From: an uncultured Oscillospiraceae bacterium | GTDB lineage: Bacteria > Bacillota > Clostridia > Oscillospirales > Acutalibacteraceae | Length of the DNA: 62,607 bases | Direction: 5' to 3' | NCBI GenBank assembly: GCA_949283785.1 | Contig: CASDTR010000065.1 | Coordinates: forward strand, 1-62,607 | In this document: one piece after another, positions 36,255-45,675 of the stretch | Layout of the letters: the number at the start of each line of letters is the position of its first letter | Position numbering within the stretch: the stretch's first letter is position 1 | The notes under the pieces: model-generated | Told to the model about the DNA's origin: nothing | Seen by the model: the letters and a program-made list of their open reading frames with translations, nothing else | Databases searched by the model: none | Made by a program: the position numbers and the translations under genes

Positions 36255-36290
36255 TTGATATTAGGTATAATTATTCAGTTAATTTAGCAA

Positions 36291-36704
36291 TTACTGATTA
36301 TGTTTTACGCTTACAATAAAACTCCAAATAACGAGGGCAATAGCTGCGGCATTTAAAAGTAATAACAGCACGGACATGACACTGTAAATTGTATAGGTAT
36401 CTCCGCTGCTGAGCATAACTGAAATATCTCTGGCGGTTACAGTTAACCAGCCGCCCAAAACACTCCATACAATAACTGAGCCTTTGACAAAGGCTGGAAC
36501 TTTCCGGCTTTGAAGAATACAGCAGACAATTGCTGCAAAAATGCATACACCCCATATCAAACCTAATCTAACCACTGTGGCTTCATCAAAAGCTGTATTT
36601 TCTACCAAAGAAAAAATCTGAAAATACGACCTGAAACCCAGGCAAAATACATAAACTACCGAAAGTAAAAACAGGAATATGATTTTGAGATTAGACTTTG
36701 CCAT
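36291..36704 (-). CDS. Four-helix membrane protein of unknown function
   Basis: 137 residues, with hydrophobic segments at about 8-28, 45-65, 75-95 and 108-130 connected by short loops. No motif I recognise. The gene lies 32 bp after the hypothetical gene at 36737 on the same strand and ends at a strong terminator, so the two form one unit. The local sequence is more AT-rich than its neighbours. The gene is supported by good start context (ATG preceded by GAGGTAATA) and the hydrophobic pattern, but no role can be assigned. Confidence 0.78.
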   Translation of the reverse strand: MAKSNLKIIFLFLLSVVYVFCLGFRSYFQIFSLVENTAFDEATVVRLGLIWGVCIFAAIVCCILQSRKVPAFVKGSVIVWSVLGGWLTVTARDISVMLSSGDTYTIYSVMSVLLLLLNAAAIALVIWSFIVSVKHNQ

Positions 36705-36736
36705 AAATTATTACCTCTTCAATGACAGTATTTTAC

Positions 36737-37477
36737 TTATGAAATCACGCTTTCAGCGTAAATATTTGGCAGAGTTACAGATGAAGCTGTTTTCTCATTG
36801 ATAATATCAGGTAATGCGATTTGGTCAAACTCTTCCGCTTTTTCCGTAATAAATACATAGCTATCCTCAAGATATAAACAGACAGCTAAATACGCACCGC
36901 TTCTGTCAGCAAAAGGAAAGAGAAATTCAGTACCATCATAGGCAATTGACGAAACAACATAAGCAATCCTGCCACCGGAACAACGGTTAAATCCCGGGCC
37001 TTCCGGAATCTGAGCCTTTTGCTGCTCCAGTTCATTTGAATAAGCTCTTTTAGCTTCTTCACTGTTCGCAAAGGAATGTATTATTATATCAATGCGGCTG
37101 TTTTCGGTATTTAAAATTCTGTGTTCCGTATTATCTTTAACTGAGTTATTAAGTTCCGTTATGGTTCTATTTTCGACTTTTGCATCCGGCATTAAAGCAT
37201 CAGCAACCGCCTGCGCTGAATCAAATCCATAAGCATAGAAATAAAATTTTTCCGTATTGATTTCTGACGCAAAAAGCGCTTCACCCTGGGAAAAATATGG
37301 CTGTCTAAACAAAGTGGAAAATCCGTAAAAAAAGTAACCTCCTGCTATGAGCATTACCGCCAAAAATACCGCTATCATTTTTTTGGAACGCCTTACTATT
37401 GAAATTATGGTTATTATTACAGCGATAACTAAAATTACAAGAGCAACCATTCCAGCACCGTCTGGAAACATTTTCAC
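36737..37477 (-). CDS. Membrane-anchored protein of unknown function
   Basis: 246 residues. Two TM helices close together (about 10-27 and 33-53) are followed by a soluble outer or inner domain of about 190 residues, with alternating beta strands and helices (for example SEINTEKFYFYAYGFDSAQ, IIIHSFANSEEAKRAYSNEL) but no motif I recognise. The start is probably GTG (37477), 8 nt after AAGGGGATG. ATG two codons later is also possible. It precedes the four-helix membrane protein gene in the same unit. The unit lies between the two-component system and dnaJ. Confidence 0.75.
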   Translation of the reverse strand: MKMFPDGAGMVALVILVIAVIITIISIVRRSKKMIAVFLAVMLIAGGYFFYGFSTLFRQPYFSQGEALFASEINTEKFYFYAYGFDSAQAVADALMPDAKVENRTITELNNSVKDNTEHRILNTENSRIDIIIHSFANSEEAKRAYSNELEQQKAQIPEGPGFNRCSGGRIAYVVSSIAYDGTEFLFPFADRSGAYLAVCLYLEDSYVFITEKAEEFDQIALPDIINEKTASSVTLPNIYAESVIS

Positions 37478-37581
37478 AAAATCATCCCCTTATATCTCTT
37501 CTTAAATTTAAGTTATCATAAGTATTGTTTCAAGTCAATAGTTTTTTGCATAATCAAATCATAAAAATATGTTATTTGCAC

Positions 37582-37612
37582 AAATAAAAAACACAGCCCC
37601 GAAGGACTGTGC
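37582..37612 (-). terminator. Terminator of the hrcA-grpE-dnaK-dnaJ operon
   Basis: CACAGCCC (from 37592), CGAA, GGACTGTG (to 37611). On the minus strand TTTTTTATTTG follows. The stem has one G-U compensating change against the copy at 36233-36252. Confidence 0.85.
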
Positions 37613-37632
37613 TAAAACTCATTATTAAACTT

Positions 37633-38781
37633 TTAACCTTTAAATCCGTCTTTAAGTTTATCAAAAATACCCTTTTTATCCTTATTGCCGTGGGCCTCCG
37701 TAGCTGCCGCGTCGGCGTCAAATTTGCGAAGGAGCTCCTTTTGTTCCTCGGTAAGGCGCTTGGGAACCTCAACGGTAATATGGACAAGCTGGTCGCCTCT
37801 GCCTCTGCCGTTGATATACTGGATGCCCTTGCCTTTGAGACGGAAAACGTCTCCCGGCTGCGTACCCGCATTGACGGTGTATTTCACCTGTCCGTCAAGG
37901 GTGGGAACCTTAATTTCTGCGCCTAAGGCAACCTGCGCGAAGGAAAGGGTTACGTTGCAGATAACGTCGTATCCGTCACGCTCAAAGAACGGGTGGGGCC
38001 TTACATTTATGCCGATTCTCAGATCACCCGCAGGGCCGCCGTTTATGCCGCGGTTGCCCTCGCCTCTGAGAGTTACTATCTGTCTGTCGTCAATACCTGC
38101 TGGGATATTTACATTCACTTTATAGGGCTTCTGCACTCTGCCCACACCGTGGCATTTGTGACAGGGATTGTTTATAACTGTTCCCTTACCGCCGCACTTG
38201 GGGCACGGACGTGAAGAGGAGAACACGCCGAAGGGCGTGCGCTGCTGGGTCGTAACCTGGCCTTTGCCGTTGCACTGAGGACAGGTCTGAGGCGAACTGC
38301 CCTTTTCGGCTCCGCTTCCCGAACAGTCGGGGCAGACCTCTATTCTTGAAACCTCAATGACCTTTGAGCAGCCCTTTGCAGCCTCTTCAAAAGAAAGGGT
38401 TACGTTTGCGTTTATGTCGCCGCCTCTCTGGGGGGCGTTGGGGTTCTGCTGTCTGCCTCCCCCGAATCCGCCGCCGAAGAAGCTGCTGAATATATCGCCT
38501 ATATCAAAATCAAAGCCGCCCGCTCCTCCGGGACCGCCTGCGCCGTAATTGGGGTCTACGCCTGCGTGGCCGAACTGATCATAGCGCTGACGCTTATCCT
38601 TATCGGAAAGCACCTCATAGGCCTCATTGGCCTCCTTGAACTTTGCCTCGGCCTCTTTATTGCCGGGGTTCAGGTCGGGGTGGTACTTCTTCGCCTTCTG
38701 ACGGTAGGCCTTTTTAATTTCATCTTCCGAGGCTCCCTTGGAAACTCCCAGGACCTCATAGTAATCTCGCTTATCGGACAA
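37633..38781 (-). CDS. dnaJ: Chaperone protein DnaJ
   Basis: The DnaK co-chaperone that delivers substrates and stimulates ATP hydrolysis. 382 residues: J domain (1-70) with HPD in [10 protein letters not shown], a Gly/Phe-rich linker (about 75-115), four CxxCxGxG zinc-finger repeats ([32 protein letters not shown]), the client-binding beta domains, and a C-terminal KLKDGFKG tail. All parts are intact. Last gene of the heat-shock operon, 88 bp after dnaK with a stem-loop in between. Confidence 0.98.
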   Translation of the reverse strand: MSDKRDYYEVLGVSKGASEDEIKKAYRQKAKKYHPDLNPGNKEAEAKFKEANEAYEVLSDKDKRQRYDQFGHAGVDPNYGAGGPGGAGGFDFDIGDIFSSFFGGGFGGGRQQNPNAPQRGGDINANVTLSFEEAAKGCSKVIEVSRIEVCPDCSGSGAEKGSSPQTCPQCNGKGQVTTQQRTPFGVFSSSRPCPKCGGKGTVINNPCHKCHGVGRVQKPYKVNVNIPAGIDDRQIVTLRGEGNRGINGGPAGDLRIGINVRPHPFFERDGYDVICNVTLSFAQVALGAEIKVPTLDGQVKYTVNAGTQPGDVFRLKGKGIQYINGRGRGDQLVHITVEVPKRLTEEQKELLRKFDADAAATEAHGNKDKKGIFDKLKDGFKG

Positions 38782-38827
38782 TTTATACGCTCCTTTCAGG
38801 AAGCAGGAATAAGTACATTACAGACCC

Positions 38828-38855
38828 GAAAGCGGGGCAGTCAAGTCCCGCTTTC
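38828..38855 (-). other. Stem-loop between dnaK and dnaJ
   Basis: GAAAGCGGG (38828-38836) pairs with CCCGCTTTC (38847-38855). The T-run follows only on the plus strand, so on the operon strand it is not a good terminator. It may instead act as an mRNA processing or stability element that lowers dnaJ relative to dnaK. Confidence 0.5.
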
Positions 38856-38869
38856 TTTATACAGGTCAA

Positions 38870-40705
38870 TTACTCGTTCGTAACGTCGGTGTAGTCAACG
38901 TTGATTGAGCCGTCGTCATTCTGTGTGCCTGCCTGCTGAGCGCCCTGTGCACCCTGTGCTCCCGCCGCTGCGGCGTTTGCCTTGTAAAGCTTCTCGGAAA
39001 CCTCATAGAATTTCTTTGTAAGGTCTTCCTGAGTTGACTTGATCTTCTCAATATCGCTGCCCTTGAGAGCCTCTTTAAGAGAGTCAACCTTTGACTGGAG
39101 CTCTGACTTGTCGGCTGCATCAAACTTGTCGCCCTCTTCGGAGAGGATCTTTTCGCACTGATAGATCATCTGGTCTGCGTTGTTGCGGGTGTCAACCTCT
39201 TCGCGGCGCTGCTTGTCTTCCTGAGCGAATTTCTCAGCGTCCTTGACGGCCTTGTCGATATCCTCCTTGGACATGTTGCTGGAGGAGGTGATGGAGATCG
39301 ACTGCTCCTTGCCTGTGCCCAGATCCTTAGCTGAAACATGGACGATGCCGTTTGCGTCTATATCGAATGTGACCTCGATCTGCGGAACGCCTCTTCTTGC
39401 GGGAAGGATTCCCTCGAGACGGAAGTCGCCGAGAAGCTTGTTATCCCTTGCGAATTCACGCTCACCCTGAAGAACGCGGACGTCAACGGAGGTCTGATTG
39501 TCTTCGGCAGTTGAGAAAACCTGGCTCTTCTTTGTGGGGATTGTGGTGTTTCTCTCAATGATCTTTGTATTTATGCCGCCCATGGTCTCAATACCCAGTG
39601 AAAGGGGAGTAACGTCAAGGAGAAGAAGGCCTTTGACCTCTCCGCCGAGAACGCCGCCCTGGATAGCAGCGCCTACTGCGACGCACTCATCGGGGTTGAT
39701 TCCCTTGAAGGGCTCTTTGCCGATAAATTTCTTGATAGCTTCCTGAACGGCGGGGATTCTCGAAGAACCGCCGACCATAAGGACCTTATCTATTTCTCCT
39801 GCGCTCAGGCCTGAGTCGCTCATGGCCTGACGAACGGGTCCCATTGTAGCTTCAACAAGGTCTGCTGTCATCTCGTTGAACTTTGCTCTTGTAAGAGTTG
39901 TTTCAAGGTGCTTGGGGCCTGTGGCATCAGCTGTGATGAAGGGAAGGCTTATTGTAGAGGTTGTTACACCTGAAAGCTCAATCTTTGCCTTTTCTGCCGC
40001 CTCTTTAAGACGCTGCATAGCCATTTTATCGCTGCGAAGGTCGATGCCCTGCTCTTTCTTGAACTCGTCTGCAAGCCAGTCGATAATGCGCTGGTCGAAG
40101 TCGTCGCCGCCGAGACGGTTGTTGCCTGCCGTTGCGAGAACCTCCTGAACGCCGTCGCCCATTTCGATGATTGAGACATCGAATGTACCGCCGCCCAGGT
40201 CATATACCATAACCTTCTGGTCGTTTTCCTTGTCAATACCGTAAGCGAGAGCCGCGGCTGTGGGCTCGTTGATGATTCTCTTTACATCAAGACCTGCGAT
40301 TTTACCTGCGTCCTTTGTAGCCTGACGCTGTGAGTCGGTGAAGTATGCGGGAACTGTGATAACAGCCTCTGTAACTGTCTCGCCCAGATATTCCTCAGCG
40401 TCTCTCTTGAGCTTCTGAAGGATCATAGCGGAAATTTCCTGGGGAGTAAACTTTTTGTCGTCGATTGTAACGGTGTAGCTTGAACCCATATGACGTTTGA
40501 TTGAAGAAATCGTACGCTCAGGGTTTGTAATAGCCTGACGCTTTGCGACCTGGCCCACCATTCTTTCGCCTGTCTTGCCGAAGGCCACTACCGAGGGAGT
40601 TGTTCTTGCGCCCTCTGCGTTTGCAATAACAACGGGCTCGCCGCCTTCAATAACTGCTACACATGAATTTGTTGTACCAAGGTCAATACCTATAACTTTT
40701 GCCAT
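38870..40705 (-). CDS. dnaK: Chaperone protein DnaK (Hsp70)
   Basis: ATP-driven folding chaperone. 611 residues, with the ATPase domain from [13 protein letters not shown] (residue 5 on), the [13 protein letters not shown] and [10 protein letters not shown] signatures and the [14 protein letters not shown] motif. The linker is [12 protein letters not shown], followed by the beta substrate-binding domain and helical lid, and a short Ala/Gly/Gln-rich C-terminal stretch before the DYTDV tail. It lacks the roughly 25-residue insertion of Gram-negative DnaK, as expected for a Firmicute. Ribosome binding site AGGAGGATGG. Confidence 0.99.
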   Translation of the reverse strand: MAKVIGIDLGTTNSCVAVIEGGEPVVIANAEGARTTPSVVAFGKTGERMVGQVAKRQAITNPERTISSIKRHMGSSYTVTIDDKKFTPQEISAMILQKLKRDAEEYLGETVTEAVITVPAYFTDSQRQATKDAGKIAGLDVKRIINEPTAAALAYGIDKENDQKVMVYDLGGGTFDVSIIEMGDGVQEVLATAGNNRLGGDDFDQRIIDWLADEFKKEQGIDLRSDKMAMQRLKEAAEKAKIELSGVTTSTISLPFITADATGPKHLETTLTRAKFNEMTADLVEATMGPVRQAMSDSGLSAGEIDKVLMVGGSSRIPAVQEAIKKFIGKEPFKGINPDECVAVGAAIQGGVLGGEVKGLLLLDVTPLSLGIETMGGINTKIIERNTTIPTKKSQVFSTAEDNQTSVDVRVLQGEREFARDNKLLGDFRLEGILPARRGVPQIEVTFDIDANGIVHVSAKDLGTGKEQSISITSSSNMSKEDIDKAVKDAEKFAQEDKQRREEVDTRNNADQMIYQCEKILSEEGDKFDAADKSELQSKVDSLKEALKGSDIEKIKSTQEDLTKKFYEVSEKLYKANAAAAGAQGAQGAQQAGTQNDDGSINVDYTDVTNE

Positions 40706-40761
40706 AATAAACCATCCTCCTGTGAATGTTTGAATTTATTTTAATTTGAGGTTTGTCTTTT

Positions 40762-41301
40762 TCAGTTTGCCACCTGTACGGTTGCATGGCGAACTACCTT
40801 GTCGCCGATTTTGTAGCCCTTTGCAAAAACCTGAGCCACCGTGTTTTCAGGGAGCTCTTCATCCTCTATATGCATAACGGCATTGTGCATATTGGGATCA
40901 AAGGGGTCTCCCTTTTCTCCGAAGGGCTCAACTCCCAGTTTCTTGAGGACATTGTCAAACTGCTGGAAAATCATTTTGATTCCCTTCTTGTAGTCCTCAT
41001 CGTGAGCGTCCTCGTTCATCGCCGCTCTCTCGAAATTGTCGAGTACGGGAAGAATTTCTGAAATTACGTCCGCCTTGGAGTCCGAATAAGCGGCTTCCTT
41101 CTCGCGCTGTGAGCGCTTTCGGTAGTTGTCATATTCAGCCATTGTTCTAAGAAGCTGATCCTTCGTTTTGTCAAGCTCCGCTTTGAGCTCCTGACACGGA
41201 TCCTTAACCTCTTCGGCAGTTTCCTCTGCCTTTTCGGTCATCTTCTCCTCTGCCGTCTCTTTTTCATTTTCGGGGATATTGTCGTTTTTACTTTTACTCA
41301 T
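40762..41301 (-). CDS. grpE: Nucleotide exchange factor GrpE
   Basis: Releases ADP from DnaK. 179 residues: a charged, low-complexity N-terminus rich in Glu and Lys (1-45), a long coiled-coil helix (LKAELDKTKDQLLRTMAEYD and onward), and a C-terminal beta wing with the family signature around VGVEPFGEKGDPFDPNMHNAV, seen here as LGVEPFG..FDPNMHNAV. It lies between hrcA and dnaK, 15 bp after hrcA. The order is the normal Firmicutes one. Confidence 0.97.
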   Translation of the reverse strand: MSKSKNDNIPENEKETAEEKMTEKAEETAEEVKDPCQELKAELDKTKDQLLRTMAEYDNYRKRSQREKEAAYSDSKADVISEILPVLDNFERAAMNEDAHDEDYKKGIKMIFQQFDNVLKKLGVEPFGEKGDPFDPNMHNAVMHIEDEELPENTVAQVFAKGYKIGDKVVRHATVQVAN

Positions 41302-41316
41302 CGCCCTTTTCCTTTC

Positions 41317-42342
41317 TCAGTCCTCAAGCGCCTCTGACAAAAATTTGCCCACAAGCGCCGTAATATATTCAAGATTTGAAATTACCCTTTCGTAGTTCAT
41401 CCTTACGGGACCTATGATTCCCAGTGAACCGCCCACATTTTCGCCTATATCGTACCTTGCGACTACGAAACTGGAATTTTCCAGCTCCTTATAGGAATTC
41501 TCACGGCCTATAAGCACTTTGAGTCCGTCCCTGGGAAGCACAACGCTCTCAATGGGATGAACTTTTTGAAGAAATCCCAGAAGCTGAGCCGCGTTCATGT
41601 CAAGCTCTCTGTGATTGAGAAGGTTCGTTTCCCCTTCAAGAATTATATCGCACTGCGAGGCGTCACGGGCAAGCTCCGCAAGGGTTATAAGCAGCGGCGT
41701 CATCGCCAGCGCGTTTTCTCCCAATGATGCGGCCAGTGTCTGAATTGTAGCCATACTTATCTCGCACACAGGAACCGACAGAAAGGCTGAACCGACTATG
41801 TGATAAAAGCTTTCGACCATTGCCGGAGTAAGGGCTGTTTCCGTTCTGCAAAGCCTGCTTTTTAAAACTCCCGTAGAAGTGAGGAGTACAAGCATCGCCT
41901 TTCGGCTGCCCATCGGCACAAGCTCAACTCTGCTTATAGCTGCCTGTGCATCTGCGGGCGTTGTTGAAACCGCCGCGTAATTGGTCATTTCCGCGAGCAG
42001 CTCTCCCGCCTGCTCAAGTACGGTCTCAGGATCGACCCATCTGCTTTTAAGAGTCGCATCCATGAGCTTTTTATCCTCTTCGTCGGGTTCACGCCGTGCC
42101 ATAAGGTTGTCGATATAATATCGGTAGGCTTTTTCCGTAGGCACCCTGCCCGCCGACGTATGAGGCTGGTCAAGATATCCCATGGACGCCAGCTCCGCCA
42201 TTTCGTTGCGGACCGTAGCCGACGAAACCGAAAGCTCCGGATGTCCGGCAAGAGCCTTTGAACCGACCGGCTCTCCCGTGGCAATATACTGCTCAACCAC
42301 AGCGGAAAGTATCTTTTGCTTTCTCTCGCTCAAATCTGCCAT
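41317..42342 (-). CDS. hrcA: Heat-inducible transcription repressor HrcA
   Basis: Represses the class I heat-shock operon by binding CIRCE, with GroE-dependent activity in related species. 341 residues from the ATG at 42342, after AGGTGATGTT. A 77-residue longer reading would translate through CIRCE and the promoter and is rejected. Residues 1-75 form a winged-helix domain (MADLSERKQKILSAVVEQYI, VSSATVRNEMAEL), followed by the dimerisation and inserted domains. A perfect CIRCE lies 45 bp upstream, so it is autoregulated. Confidence 0.97.
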   Translation of the reverse strand: MADLSERKQKILSAVVEQYIATGEPVGSKALAGHPELSVSSATVRNEMAELASMGYLDQPHTSAGRVPTEKAYRYYIDNLMARREPDEEDKKLMDATLKSRWVDPETVLEQAGELLAEMTNYAAVSTTPADAQAAISRVELVPMGSRKAMLVLLTSTGVLKSRLCRTETALTPAMVESFYHIVGSAFLSVPVCEISMATIQTLAASLGENALAMTPLLITLAELARDASQCDIILEGETNLLNHRELDMNAAQLLGFLQKVHPIESVVLPRDGLKVLIGRENSYKELENSSFVVARYDIGENVGGSLGIIGPVRMNYERVISNLEYITALVGKFLSEALED

Positions 42343-42386
42343 AACATCACCTGCTTTCCATGAGAGATTTGAACGTTTTTGAGAAA

Positions 42387-42413
42387 TTAGCACTCTTAAC
42401 ACCTGAGTGCTAA
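42387..42413 (-). promoter_or_regulatory. CIRCE operator
   Basis: TTAGCACTC (42387-42395), nine bases, GAGTGCTAA (42405-42413): the exact consensus inverted repeat. It sits downstream of the -10 box, where bound HrcA blocks transcription. Confidence 0.98.
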
Positions 42414-42424
42414 TTCTGTAATAT

Positions 42425-42453
42425 ACTATACAACTCCTTTCACGTTTAGTCAA
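42425..42453 (-). promoter_or_regulatory. Promoter of the hrcA operon
   Basis: On the minus strand TTGACT (42453-42448) and TATAGT (42430-42425) with a 17-bp spacer, directly upstream of CIRCE. Confidence 0.85.
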
Positions 42454-42555
42454 TATTTCAATTGTGAACACTTTGTAAAACCTTTTCGCCCTGTTGTTCA
42501 CAAATAACGTTACCCTTACCTTTCGAGGCGTAAAAAATTTCCCTTCGATTTCAAA

Positions 42556-42581
42556 GCAAAAAGGACGCTTCAAAAGCGTCC
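42556..42581 (-). terminator. Terminator of the gtrA-aldo/keto reductase unit
   Basis: GGACGCTT (42563-42570) and AAGCGTCC (42574-42581). On the minus strand TTTTTGC follows the stem. Confidence 0.8.
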
Positions 42582-42606
42582 CTAAAACTTAAAACTTTAT
42601 TTTAAA

Positions 42607-43596
42607 TCAGCGGCAGATATTGTCGATGATTTTAAGCTCTTCCTCCGAAAGTCCCGCGCCCTCAAGAGCCCTGATATTTTCTCTTATCTGCTCAGGCTTG
42701 GAGCTTCCCACAAGTACGCTGCAAACGGAGTCATTTCTGAGCACCCATTTGAGAGCCATTGCCGCAAGGGTTTCTCCCCTCTCCTGCGCCAGGGAGTTTA
42801 GAGCTTTTATTTTTTCCAGCTTTTCTTCGGTAAGATTTTCCGCCTTCAAAAAGCGTCCGTCGGTTTTAATACGGCTGTCCTCGGGGATACCCTTCAAATA
42901 TCTGTCGGTGAGAAGTCCCTGGGCAAGAGGGCTGAAAGCTATGATGCCCTTGTGCTGCTTTTCGGCAAAATTCAGAAGTCCGTTTTTTTCAACGGTTCTG
43001 TCAAAAATCGAATACCTGTTCTGGTTTATGACATAGGGGCACTTATAGTCCTCTAAAATCCTCATGGCCTTGAGTGCCGTTTCACCGTTGTAATTTGAAA
43101 TTCCCGCATAAAGCGCCTTCCCGCTGTGTACCGCCTGAGCCAGGGCCGACATACTCTCCTCAAGAGGAGTATCAGGGTCCATTCTGTGATGATAAAAGAT
43201 ATCAACATATTCAAGTCCCATTCTTTTAAGGCTCCGGTCAAGGCTCGCAAGCATATACTTTCGGCTGCCGAAATCACCGTAGGGCCCCGGCCACATGAGA
43301 TATCCCGCTTTTGTGCTGATTATCATTTCGTCGCGATAAGGCATAAGATCGCTTTTAAGTATCCTTCCGAAATTCTCCTCCGCCGCTCCCGGATAAGGTC
43401 CGTAGTTATTGGCAAGGTCGAAATGAGTGATACCCGAATCGAAAGCAGTAAAGCACATCTGCTTCATATTGTCAAAATTCCCGTTGGAACCGAAATTGTG
43501 CCAAAGTCCGAGGGAAACCGCCGGAAGCTTCAAGCCGCTTTTTCCGCAGCGGTTATATTTCATATTGTCATATCTTGACTCCCGCGCTGTATACAT
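42607..43596 (-). CDS. Aldo/keto reductase (YghZ-like)
   Basis: An NADPH-dependent TIM-barrel oxidoreductase, cytoplasmic, 329 residues. The N-terminal MKYNRCGKSGLKLP..LGLWHNFG pattern resembles the YghZ group, which reduces L-glyceraldehyde 3-phosphate or methylglyoxal. The catalytic tetrad is visible as Asp in FDLANNYG, the Tyr that follows, Lys in ISTKAG and His in YHHRMD. The C-terminal cofactor segment VLVGSSKPEQIREN is intact. The start at 43596 has GGAGG 8 nt upstream, and relatives also have this extra N-terminal stretch. It lies 17 bp after gtrA. Confidence 0.92.
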   Translation of the reverse strand: MYTARESRYDNMKYNRCGKSGLKLPAVSLGLWHNFGSNGNFDNMKQMCFTAFDSGITHFDLANNYGPYPGAAEENFGRILKSDLMPYRDEMIISTKAGYLMWPGPYGDFGSRKYMLASLDRSLKRMGLEYVDIFYHHRMDPDTPLEESMSALAQAVHSGKALYAGISNYNGETALKAMRILEDYKCPYVINQNRYSIFDRTVEKNGLLNFAEKQHKGIIAFSPLAQGLLTDRYLKGIPEDSRIKTDGRFLKAENLTEEKLEKIKALNSLAQERGETLAAMALKWVLRNDSVCSVLVGSSKPEQIRENIRALEGAGLSEEELKIIDNICR

Positions 43597-43613
43597 ATGA
43601 TATTCCTCCGCAG

Positions 43614-44126
43614 TTACTGAATATTATTATCTATTTTTTCCTCTGCCGTTTTTTCTTCTTCGGCTTTAGCCTGCTTTAAGGCGCTGGCATTGGTGTTCAT
43701 GGATTTCCTGTATACCACAAAGCGGCAATAGAGATATTCGGATACGAGATTTATAAGCATTGTACCGATTAAAACGATATATTCCTGCACTCCCGCATCT
43801 GTAAGGGCCGTGCCCCACCAGGTCGAGAGCGGTGTGAATGCACAGTAAAAGGCCGCGACTTTGAGCATGGCTATAGGTATATTGGTCGCCGACTTAAATG
43901 TAAATTTCCTGTTGAAGGTAAAGTTATACAGCACCGACAAAACAAGGGCGGTGAGATAGCAGAACATGTATTCGAGCTTTAAAATCTCATTTAAAAGAGT
44001 AAATGTTACAAACTGAATTATTCCCGCGCCCGCCGAAAAAAATACAAATTTTACTACCTGTACGGCTGTCTGCTTAGGGGTAAGCTTTGTTTTGCCGCTA
44101 TTGTTTTTATTTTCACTGTTTAACAT
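43614..44126 (-). CDS. GtrA-family membrane protein
   Basis: A small polytopic protein of 170 residues. GtrA-type proteins are thought to move undecaprenyl-linked sugars across the membrane for surface polysaccharide decoration. Four hydrophobic helices at about 25-45, 55-75, 90-110 and 120-140 and the family pattern FxxxRKFTF (FNRKFTFKS) support the call. The C-terminal 30 residues are charged. I start at the ATG at 44126: AGGAGG lies 6 nt before it, and the longer reading would use that site as codons. No glycosyltransferase is adjacent. Confidence 0.88.
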   Translation of the reverse strand: MLNSENKNNSGKTKLTPKQTAVQVVKFVFFSAGAGIIQFVTFTLLNEILKLEYMFCYLTALVLSVLYNFTFNRKFTFKSATNIPIAMLKVAAFYCAFTPLSTWWGTALTDAGVQEYIVLIGTMLINLVSEYLYCRFVVYRKSMNTNASALKQAKAEEEKTAEEKIDNNIQ

Positions 44127-44244
44127 GGGGCTCCTCCTCACTTAATATTTACTTTATTTATTTTACCATAACGCTCCTTATGACACAAACCAAAAAAACA
44201 TTTGGATTTTTATTAAAATTATTGTCGCATTTTAAACTGATTAC

Positions 44245-44253
44245 TGTTATAAT
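44245..44253 (+). promoter_or_regulatory. Extended -10 promoter of the lipid kinase gene
   Basis: TG, one base, TATAAT (44245-44253), about 50 bp before the start codon. No good -35 is seen, which is usual for extended -10 promoters. Confidence 0.6.
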
Positions 44254-44302
44254 AAAAAAGATATACAGAATTATATATATTTACAGAAATAAGGAGTTTC
44301 CC

Positions 44303-45283
44303 ATGGATAACAACACTGCTTTAAAAAAGCTCCTGCTTATTATCAATCCGAAAGCGGGAAGAATGAAATCAAAACAGAAGCTTTTTCAGATCGCAAATGA
44401 ATTTTGCTCTTTAGGATATCAGGTCACTCTCCAGCCTACCACCCGTCCCGGAGATGCCACGGAAATAGTTAAAAACTTCGGAGAAAATTTTGACCTTCTT
44501 GCATGCTGCGGCGGAGACGGCACCCTTAACGAAGTGACCGCGGGCATAATGCAGCTTGACAATCCGCCTCCTGTTGGATACATACCGACGGGAACTACAA
44601 ATGACCTGGCCGAAACTCTGGGTCTTGCCTCCACTATCGAGGAAAACGTCAGAATCGCCGCCACAGGGGTACCTTATAAAATCGATTCGGGCTTATTTAA
44701 CGGCAGAGTTTTCAACTATGTAGCAGCCTTCGGAGTTTTCACCGATGCGGCCTATTCCACTACACAGACTCTGAAAAACCTTTTCGGTCACGCCTCATAT
44801 TTTCTTTTCGGCGCCAAAAGCTTTGCCAATATGCGCAGCTATAATTTAAAAATTGAAACTCCCGAGGAAACATATGAGGGCGAATTCCTTTTCGGAAATA
44901 TAGTAAGCTCCATTTCGGTAGGGGGAATTTTGAAGCTTGACCCCGAACTCGTCAAACTTGATGACGGACTTTTTGAGGTTTTCCTCATCAGAAAGCCGAA
45001 ATCGACCGTTGCCTTTCTTAACTTGGCGGTCAAAGCTCTCCGCGGGGATCTGAGTAACGAAAATATCATCTTCACCCACGCTTCCAGCGTAAAAATCACA
45101 GGTCCTGCCGACATGGACTGGGCTCTCGACGGCGAATACCAGCAGGGCTGCGAAACCGTATTCATAGAAAACAGGAAGCAGGCTCTTTCGATTATACGCC
45201 CTGCCAAAAAGAGCGATGAAGGCAAAAACGAAACCGAAAGTGCAAACGACGAGGCTGAAGTCTGCGAAACGGCGGAAAAATAA
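44303..45283 (+). CDS. Diacylglycerol/lipid kinase (YegS/DgkB family)
   Basis: Phosphorylates diacylglycerol or related lipids on the inner face of the membrane, recycling lipid from lipoteichoic acid synthesis in Gram-positives. 326 residues from the ATG at 44303, after AAGGAG. A 72-residue longer reading runs through the promoter. The catalytic N-terminal domain has LLIINPKAGR (8-17) and CCGGDGTLNEV (about 70-80), followed by PTGTTNDLAETLG. The C-terminal beta-sandwich has DMDWALDGEYQQ. The last 25 residues are acidic. Monocistronic, divergent from gtrA. Confidence 0.93.
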   Translation: MDNNTALKKLLLIINPKAGRMKSKQKLFQIANEFCSLGYQVTLQPTTRPGDATEIVKNFGENFDLLACCGGDGTLNEVTAGIMQLDNPPPVGYIPTGTTNDLAETLGLASTIEENVRIAATGVPYKIDSGLFNGRVFNYVAAFGVFTDAAYSTTQTLKNLFGHASYFLFGAKSFANMRSYNLKIETPEETYEGEFLFGNIVSSISVGGILKLDPELVKLDDGLFEVFLIRKPKSTVAFLNLAVKALRGDLSNENIIFTHASSVKITGPADMDWALDGEYQQGCETVFIENRKQALSIIRPAKKSDEGKNETESANDEAEVCETAEK

Positions 45284-45334
45284 CAGGGCGAACCTAAACT
45301 TTGATTCTTTATAATACATTCCAAATAAACCCAA

Positions 45335-45365
45335 AGAAAAAAGACCGGCGAAATTCGCCGGTCTT
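45335..45365. terminator. Terminator between the lipid kinase and rpmA
   Basis: AAGACCGGCGAA (45341-45352) and TTCGCCGGTCTT (45354-45365). The U-run is best on the minus strand (TTTTTTC), so it mainly ends the L21-Prp-L27 mRNA. Confidence 0.85.
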
Positions 45366-45390
45366 AAATATTTACATTGTTATTCAGTGA

Positions 45391-45675
45391 TTACTGCTCA
45401 ACAGCATAAACGCTGACCTTTTTGCGGTCCTTGCCCATACGCTCAAACTTTACCTTTCCGTCGATAAGAGCGAAAAGGGAATCGTCTGAACCTCTGCCCA
45501 CGTTGTTGCCGGGATGGATGTGTGTTCCGCGCTGCTTTACAAGGATGTTGCCTGCGAGAACAAACTGGCCGTCGGCACGCTTTACGCCGAGACGCTTAGA
45601 CTCTGAATCACGGCCGTTACGGGTTGAACCCATTCCCTTTTTATGAGCAAAAAGCTGAATGTTTATTTTAAGCAT
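45391..45675 (-). CDS. rpmA: Ribosomal protein L27 with Prp-cleaved N-terminal extension
   Basis: 50S protein whose N-terminus reaches the peptidyl transferase centre. 94 residues from the ATG at 45675, after GGAGG. The first nine residues, MLKINIQLF, are the Firmicutes extension that the Prp protease removes before AHKKG, exposing the mature end. The ATG overlaps the end of prp (stop at 45670-45668), so substrate and protease are translationally coupled. A GTG three codons upstream is rejected because it lies inside the ribosome binding site. Confidence 0.97.
   Translation of the reverse strand: MLKINIQLFAHKKGMGSTRNGRDSESKRLGVKRADGQFVLAGNILVKQRGTHIHPGNNVGRGSDDSLFALIDGKVKFERMGKDRKKVSVYAVEQ

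Noticed and set aside
41317-42573. 418-residue form of HrcA
   Set aside because: The extra 77 codons translate the CIRCE operator and the promoter. The ATG at 42342 has the ribosome binding site.
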